From contig JAEYUK010000067.1 of the NCBI GenBank assembly GCA_023432655.1, forward strand, positions 1 through 8,069: a stretch of DNA of 8,069 nt, written 5' to 3'. Positions 3,854 to 8,069 of this stretch are shown one piece after another. Both the position numbers and the translations under genes were made by a program. Numbering within the stretch: the stretch's first letter is position 1; every line of letters begins with the position of its first letter. The DNA comes from Pseudomonadota bacterium (GTDB lineage: Bacteria; Bdellovibrionota; Bacteriovoracia; Bacteriovoracales; Bacteriovoracaceae). Below the pieces are notes generated by a model. That model did no database searches. It was not told where the DNA came from and saw only the letters and a program-made list of their open reading frames with translations.

Positions 3854-5464
3854 ATGTCTAATAAACCCATCGAACTCAAAATGTTTCTCGCATTTCTATG
3901 CCTATGCCTGGTTTCCTATGCTTCGATTATTTTCCAAACTCATCCGGCCAACCCAGATGCCCAATATATCATTCCTACCTTAATAGAATCGGGAAATTTA
4001 ACCGGGTATATTGGGAAATTATTAAATTTAAAAACTCTTGATCTGCAACCTGTGAGGGACCTCAGTTTAGCCTTCGATCTTTTTGTCTTTAACAAGACCG
4101 GCTTCCATATTTCAATTTTCCATAACCTTGTCCTATGGTCCCTTTCGGCCATTATCGCTTTTAGAATTTTGATATTCCTTTATCCAACCTTCCAAAAGAA
4201 AGCACTCTTTCTCATTTTATCTCTGTATTTAACCTATCCGCTTTTTACTCAGACTCTAGCTTGGGGAGTTTCAAGGAAGCATCTCCTGGCCTATTTTTTC
4301 ACCTTACTTATTACAGATCGATGGCTCAAAAATTGCCAGCATTTTAATTTCAAAAATTTTCTCTTCATCACACTCTTCTATACCTTTGCCGTCTTTTCAC
4401 AACCGATAGCGCTGCTGTGGCCTCTTTGGGCAATCACTTATAGCTACGATAAAACTTCCTTCAAGCTACTTGCTGGAAGCTTGATCATCATGATTGGTGG
4501 GGTCTACTTAAATTTTCTTTATTATTCACAAAGCCCTTTATTCTTATCGCTCTACAGTTCAAAAACAAATGAGCTGCAGGAGCTACCTGATAAAATACTA
4601 GGCTTAGGCCATTATACTTTTCAGCTTCTTTTTCCTTATCTTCTGTCCCTTTCTTATTCTCTTGGACATTGGTCAACTCTCGTAGGAATTGCACTTTTAG
4701 TCGTTCTTCTGTTTGGTATGATTAAAAGCAAGGTGGCGAAGAAGACGTTACTCACTTGGGTAACCTTTTCAATTCTACCTCTGGGGATTGTCCTATCTAA
4801 GTCCACGATGCTCTACGACACTTATCTGCTTCTTCCGGCCTTCGGTCTCTTGGTTCTTATTTGTTCTTTTAAAAAAGTTCAGGCACCAGGAGCAGTAGCA
4901 GAAAAGTTGATGGTTATTGGACTCGTTCTCTTCATGGGGCTAAGTTTTAAAGAAGCAGGTTATTGGAAAAATGATGTGCTACTTTCAGAACGAAATTTTG
5001 AAAATCGACCTGATTGTCGTACTGCTTATGATTATTTAATGTCCCATTATCTGAGTGGGGAAGCCCCTCCCTCTCCAGAAGCCAAAAATTATTTATACAA
5101 CTATGACTGCGGTAAGCAGAACATTGCCGGACTCACTCTCATAAATCTTCAGAGCTATATGCTATATTTCGAACAGGATTTTAGTAATCCTGAAAGACTA
5201 GAAAAGTTACAAAAGCTTTCCGAGCGGGCGGTATTGCCGGCCATACTTTTGGTGGCCTTTCTTATTCGAGAAGACAAAGAAGAAGAAGCAAAGGAAGCTT
5301 TGGATAATCTAATCCTGCGCTACGGGAAGACAAAATTCATGCCGATTTATATTCCGCTTGCCGATATAAAGGTCAAACCTTTTTGTGAAAAGCAGGAGGA
5401 GAAAGGGTGCTTAAGGTTCCTGGATGCTTTCATCCAAAAACCTTCGGCCTTTCAGTATAAGTGA
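3854..5464 (+). CDS. TMTC-like GT-C membrane glycosyltransferase (predicted)
   Basis: A 536-aa polytopic protein with about ten to twelve hydrophobic segments between residues 10 and 365. The layout matches the TMTC/GT105-type N-terminal region. The first helix is followed by an outside loop with an acidic residue (NPDAQYI, D35), the usual catalytic position in GT-C enzymes. QPVRDLSLAFDLFVFNKTGF (65-84) corresponds to the family's RPL..LSYALNY..FG..P.GYH block. LAWGVSRKHLLA (135-146) matches the conserved AWVSGRKDLLA motif. YWKNDVLLSE (370-379) matches the WKD...L motif that precedes the TPR part. TPR repeats are short or degenerate here (about 385-530). GT-C enzymes use polyprenyl-phosphate sugars on the outer face of the inner membrane. 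Acceptor and sugar are unknown. No Shine-Dalgarno site precedes ATG 3854, which is the first start after the in-frame stop at 3830. Confidence 0.75.
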   Translation: MSNKPIELKMFLAFLCLCLVSYASIIFQTHPANPDAQYIIPTLIESGNLTGYIGKLLNLKTLDLQPVRDLSLAFDLFVFNKTGFHISIFHNLVLWSLSAIIAFRILIFLYPTFQKKALFLILSLYLTYPLFTQTLAWGVSRKHLLAYFFTLLITDRWLKNCQHFNFKNFLFITLFYTFAVFSQPIALLWPLWAITYSYDKTSFKLLAGSLIIMIGGVYLNFLYYSQSPLFLSLYSSKTNELQELPDKILGLGHYTFQLLFPYLLSLSYSLGHWSTLVGIALLVVLLFGMIKSKVAKKTLLTWVTFSILPLGIVLSKSTMLYDTYLLLPAFGLLVLICSFKKVQAPGAVAEKLMVIGLVLFMGLSFKEAGYWKNDVLLSERNFENRPDCRTAYDYLMSHYLSGEAPPSPEAKNYLYNYDCGKQNIAGLTLINLQSYMLYFEQDFSNPERLEKLQKLSERAVLPAILLVAFLIREDKEEEAKEALDNLILRYGKTKFMPIYIPLADIKVKPFCEKQEEKGCLRFLDAFIQKPSAFQYK

Positions 5465-5489
5465 TCTAATCTTTTCGGATAGATACTGA
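5452..5489. terminator. Imperfect hairpin between convergent genes
   Basis: TCAGTA (5452-5457) pairs with TACTGA (5484-5489), and inside it TCTAATC (5465-5471) pairs with GATAGA (5478-5483) with one bulged A, around the loop TTTTCG. It covers the stops of the TMTC-like gene (TGA 5462-5464, +) and the EF-hand gene (TAG, 5466-5468, -), which lie one base apart. There is no clear T-run, so shared termination is tentative. Confidence 0.3.
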
Positions 5490-5921
5490 GATATATTCTT
5501 TATTATCTAAACCGGTCATGCGTTCTAGCACTGAATATCTTTCCATCACGTAGCTATAAGTCACCGGGAGATCAAATTCTAGAGTGTTATCAATCAGACG
5601 ACCGACGATGGTTTTCTCTCTACCATCTATGTGACCATCGTTATCTAAATCAATGCGCCCATTCAGAATCAGATCTTTTTCAGGAGTTAAGGAGAGGGTG
5701 CCGAAACACCTATACTTACCGCAATCCTCACCAGCAATAGTTCCTTCGATGTGGAGATATGAAATATTTTGTTTTACGGCCTTCTCTCCAACAAACCCAC
5801 GTGCTCTTAGATATCCCTTCTCAATGGTTAAAGAACCATTCGTTATAGGTAATACTTTCTGAGCAGCTTGAGCTGTAACTGAAATCAATGCCAACATGGC
5901 CACAACCATAACATTCTTCAT
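5466..5921 (-). CDS. Secreted small protein with one EF-hand calcium loop
   Basis: A 151-aa protein with an SPase I signal peptide (residues 1-19, hydrophobic MVVAMLALISVTA, cleavage expected after AQA). The mature part is predicted mostly beta-rich, with two close cysteines (C67, C72) that may pair. Residues 91-102, DLDNDGHIDGRE, form a complete canonical EF-hand loop: D at 1, 3 and 5, G at 6, I at 8, D at 9, E at 12. Calcium binding is therefore likely. A single such loop is typical of exported EF-hand-like or dockerin-like proteins. No known family fits the rest. AGGAG (5930-5934) lies 8 nt before the ATG but sits in the 3' arm of a hairpin, so translation may be controlled. It lies between two GT-C membrane proteins and is transcribed towards the first; whether it is connected with them is unknown. 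Confidence 0.78.
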   Translation of the reverse strand: MKNVMVVAMLALISVTAQAAQKVLPITNGSLTIEKGYLRARGFVGEKAVKQNISYLHIEGTIAGEDCGKYRCFGTLSLTPEKDLILNGRIDLDNDGHIDGREKTIVGRLIDNTLEFDLPVTYSYVMERYSVLERMTGLDNKEYISVSIRKD

Positions 5922-5927
5922 AACGAG

Positions 5928-5948
5928 AACTCCTATTTATGAGGAGTT
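5928..5948 (-). promoter_or_regulatory. Hairpin hiding the Shine-Dalgarno site of the EF-hand gene
   Basis: On the minus strand AACTCCT (5948-5942) pairs perfectly with AGGAGTT (5934-5928) around a 7-nt AT-rich loop. The AGGAG ribosome-binding site is entirely within the 3' arm, 8 nt before the ATG. A 7-bp stem with an AT-rich loop is the kind that can open with temperature or when a regulator binds, so it is a candidate translational switch. Confidence 0.5.
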
Positions 5949-6050
5949 AATAACATAAAGATGAACCCCCATGAGAACGGCGTGTAAAAATGAAAGGGTG
6001 CTCTTAACCTAAATTTCAGGGTTTATCACGATTTTATCTTTTTCTGATTA

Positions 6051-6079
6051 TTGAAACCGTTTTAAAGTACTTACTTAAT
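6051..6079 (+). promoter_or_regulatory. Weak sigma-70 promoter candidate before the DUF2723 gene
   Basis: TTGAAA (6051-6056) and CTTAAT (6074-6079) are 17 bp apart, matching the consensus at 5 and 4 positions. The predicted start would fall at about 6086, inside the ribosome-binding region, which argues against it. The 169-bp divergent gap holds no sigma-54 element and no better promoter that I could see. Confidence 0.2.
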
Positions 6080-6090
6080 CTGGAGAAAAG

Positions 6091-7887
6091 ATGAAACAAC
6101 TTAGATTCTATCTACCTTTAACGGTAATACTGGGTTTCTTTTTCTTTATGGCCCCTAAGTATATCCAGGGTGGGGATACCTCAGAGCTCGTTATGGCCAG
6201 TTACCATCGTCTCGTGGCCCACCCTCCTGGTTATCCATTATTTGTCTGGCTTCAGTTTTTTTGGACTCATCTATTTGAATTCTCCAGCGTATTTTGGAGG
6301 GCCAGTATTTTAAGTTGTGTATTAGGGGTCATCGCACTGGCCGGGTTAAGTCTACACTTAAAGGATTCTAATAAAACTCTATTGTCCGTTTTACTCATGG
6401 TGGTGGCATTAAAACCTGAAGTCTTAGAGTCTAGTGTCCTCCCTGATGTCTTTTCACTACACGCAGTTTTCATAGCGCTCATTGGTCATTTTTTTCTTTT
6501 TAGTCCTCATCAGAAAAAACATTCAGCAGTCATATTCTTATTTATTCTCTCATTAACGAATCACCATACCACCGTCTTACTATTTCCTATTTTTCTCTAT
6601 AGTTTATGGCATTTAATAATTAGAAAAGAATATAGAACACTAATGTTGGCAGCTGGTACAGGTACTGTTTTATTTATAGCTCTCTATCTCTCCATTTTTT
6701 TACTTAATCCAAAGCATCCTCTTTCTTGGGGAGAGATTAATAATTTGTCCGCTCTTGTTCGTCATTTCCTTAGAACGGATTATGGTACTTTTCAGTTGGC
6801 CGCTTCAAAAAGCTCAAAGGGGAATGAAGCGTTTATTTTTATGCTGAAGAATCTTTGGCCATTGTTCTTGATTGGGATGGTGGTTGTCGGATTAGCGATT
6901 AAAGATAAGGTTTCCACGCTTAAAACATTGCCTTTTCTAACATGGTCCGCCGCGCTTTTAATAACTCTCGCTTTTCCCTTAATTATGAACGTCACCTCTG
7001 AGCATGTTGGAGCAGAAGTTCTTAGGCGGTTTCATGTCATGCCAATAGTTGTGCTTACTTCGTGGGCCCTATTCCTCTTGCGTGGAATGAAACTCACCAA
7101 GATGAAAGGGATCTTGCTTTTCATTGCAACTATACCAGCGCTTTACAGCAATATTTTATCCACCTCAGGTTTTTTGAATTTAAGAAATGATTCAGTCATT
7201 GAAGATTATGCCAAGAATCTTTACTCCATTGGAAAAAGTAAAACTCCCTCCGTTATTGTTGCAGAAACTGATACCAGCTATTTTGCTCTCAGATATTTAC
7301 AATCTTTTGATCAGGATCCTAAAGCGACTAAAATTGCCATCGTAAGCTTGCCACTTTTTTTTCACCCTTGGTATTTAGTCAAAGTGCGTAGCCGGGTTCC
7401 TGATTTTAATCTGCCACGATCAGAAGAGATTTACCTAAAAAGGCACATCAACAAAGACCAGGATATATTTAAACCGAATCTTGCGCGTATAAGATTTTTT
7501 TTAACCAAGGGGTATAAAGAGGGTTCAAAATACAAAGTGACGTTTTTTCCTTTAGGTAGAATGCTGGAGGAAGGCAAAGGAGTCTTGTTTCAAGATTTCC
7601 CTATCGAGATGAATACTACACCGGAAATTAATTATCAGGGTCCTCAAGCCTTCACAAAACTAAAACTTTTTTTTGAATATTCTCATTTTGATTATGCCAA
7701 AGGGGTTGAAAAAGCCCTGGCCAATGATTTTACGGGTGCTCAAAAGAGTATGGAAGAAGCTATCTCGAAAGTCCCTTACGCTTATCCTGCGATGTCCTCT
7801 CTGTGTATGAATTTCCCTGATCAGTATAACTTTTGTAAAAGTACAGAGCTTCAAGAACTAGAAGAGAAGACTCTTTACTTTTATTAA
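6091..7887 (+). CDS. DUF2723/TMEM260-like GT-C membrane protein, putative O-glycosyltransferase
   Basis: A 598-aa protein with about ten or eleven membrane segments in residues 8-350 and a soluble C-terminal domain (about 365-598). The DUF2723 (PF11028) signatures are clear: GGDTSELV (27-34) with the likely catalytic Asp29 in the first outside loop; AHPPGYPLF (43-51); LSLTNHHTT (153-161); and WGEINNLSALVRHFLRTDYG (213-232), the family's W-G..L..HF.R.DYG block. The human member TMEM260 is a protein O-mannosyltransferase (GT117); bacterial members are largely uncharacterised. The soluble domain has a Rossmann-like start (PSVIVAETDTSYFALRYLQ, 386-404) and a TPR-like helix pair near 535-570. It presumably uses a polyprenyl-linked sugar on the periplasmic face. 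GGAGA lies just before ATG 6091. The stop abuts an opposing TTA. Confidence 0.85.
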   Translation: MKQLRFYLPLTVILGFFFFMAPKYIQGGDTSELVMASYHRLVAHPPGYPLFVWLQFFWTHLFEFSSVFWRASILSCVLGVIALAGLSLHLKDSNKTLLSVLLMVVALKPEVLESSVLPDVFSLHAVFIALIGHFFLFSPHQKKHSAVIFLFILSLTNHHTTVLLFPIFLYSLWHLIIRKEYRTLMLAAGTGTVLFIALYLSIFLLNPKHPLSWGEINNLSALVRHFLRTDYGTFQLAASKSSKGNEAFIFMLKNLWPLFLIGMVVVGLAIKDKVSTLKTLPFLTWSAALLITLAFPLIMNVTSEHVGAEVLRRFHVMPIVVLTSWALFLLRGMKLTKMKGILLFIATIPALYSNILSTSGFLNLRNDSVIEDYAKNLYSIGKSKTPSVIVAETDTSYFALRYLQSFDQDPKATKIAIVSLPLFFHPWYLVKVRSRVPDFNLPRSEEIYLKRHINKDQDIFKPNLARIRFFLTKGYKEGSKYKVTFFPLGRMLEEGKGVLFQDFPIEMNTTPEINYQGPQAFTKLKLFFEYSHFDYAKGVEKALANDFTGAQKSMEEAISKVPYAYPAMSSLCMNFPDQYNFCKSTELQELEEKTLYFY

Positions 7888-8069
7888 TTACACTCTTACT
7901 AACTTTACGAGAATAATACAGCCAAAGGGGTTGTGCCAATGAATTGGAGAGACTCGATTTGAGAGCCTTACAGCAAGATTATAGGCAAAAGCTGATATCA
8001 GTGGTGTTACAAAGTGGGTCGTGGCCTTAATATCCAAGCGGTACCTGGATTTAACTCCCGGTACGATCC
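7888..8069. other. Unassigned window end, possible partial minus-strand frame
   Basis: No gene is confidently identified. On the minus strand one frame is open from the window edge (8069) to a TAA at 7888-7890, about 59 codons, directly abutting the stop of the DUF2723 gene. That arrangement resembles the other convergent gene pairs here. Its translation (…ISAFAYNLAVRLSNRVSPIHW…) matches no family I know, and comparable open stretches occur on the plus strand. An imperfect hairpin lies at 8041-8064 (GTACC-t-GGA / TCC-c-GGTAC, loop TTTAAC). Confidence 0.25.

Noticed and set aside
3940..4694. Minus frames at 3940-4152 and 4488-4694
   Set aside because: Both are antisense to the TMTC-like gene, without ribosome-binding sites or recognisable domains.
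5653..5862. 69-codon plus frame
   Set aside because: It is antisense to the EF-hand protein gene, with no independent support.
6267..7854. Minus frames at 6267-6482, 6792-6995 and 7660-7854
   Set aside because: All are antisense to the DUF2723 gene, which carries clear family motifs in the plus frame.
8041..8064. tRNA T-arm or terminator at the window end
   Set aside because: The hairpin has a mismatch, the loop TTTAAC lacks the conserved T-loop bases, and no cloverleaf or T-run accompanies it.

Overview
The window reads as chromosomal DNA from a moderately AT-rich Gram-negative bacterium. The support is one lipoprotein with an SPase II lipobox, one protein with an SPase I signal peptide, clear sigma-54 type (-24/-12) promoters, and a tRNA gene with an encoded CCA end. 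The mix of small stress-type proteins, exported protease and sigma-54 promoters would fit a Bdellovibrionota member (Bacteriovorax/Peredibacter-like), but no marker gene settles this and it is inference only. No mobile element, CRISPR array or rRNA was seen.

Layout. Positions 1-308 hold no confident gene, but contain a perfect 10-bp hairpin just before a SAM-dependent methyltransferase gene (309-1136, +). That gene converges on a 58-aa DUF1328 gene (1375-1551, -) and a 65-aa exported or anchored peptide gene (1153-1350, -), with a perfect 14-bp stem carrying both stop codons between them. A 66-aa lysine-rich protein (1730-1930, -) and a CsbD-like stress protein (2037-2348, +) diverge from two sigma-54 elements placed back to back. 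A trypsin-like serine protease lipoprotein (2345-3124, -) converges on the CsbD-like gene. A 123-aa unknown protein with its own sigma-54 promoter (3256-3627, +) runs up to tRNA-Arg(ACG) (3631-3707, -).

The second half is dominated by two large polytopic membrane proteins: a TMTC-like GT-C protein (3854-5464, +) and a DUF2723/TMEM260-like GT-C protein (6091-7887, +). They bracket a small secreted protein with a textbook EF-hand loop (5466-5921, -).

Two themes stand out. First, four good -24/-12 elements (1598-1613, 1969-1984, 1990-2005, 3213-3228) each sit at the right distance before a small gene with a strong Shine-Dalgarno site. This suggests a compact sigma-54 regulon of small envelope or stress proteins. 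Second, the window carries relatives of both eukaryotic non-POMT protein O-mannosyltransferase families (TMTC and TMEM260) within about 4 kb, which hints at a lipid-linked-sugar glycosylation function at the cell envelope. The last 180 bases hold nothing I can name.
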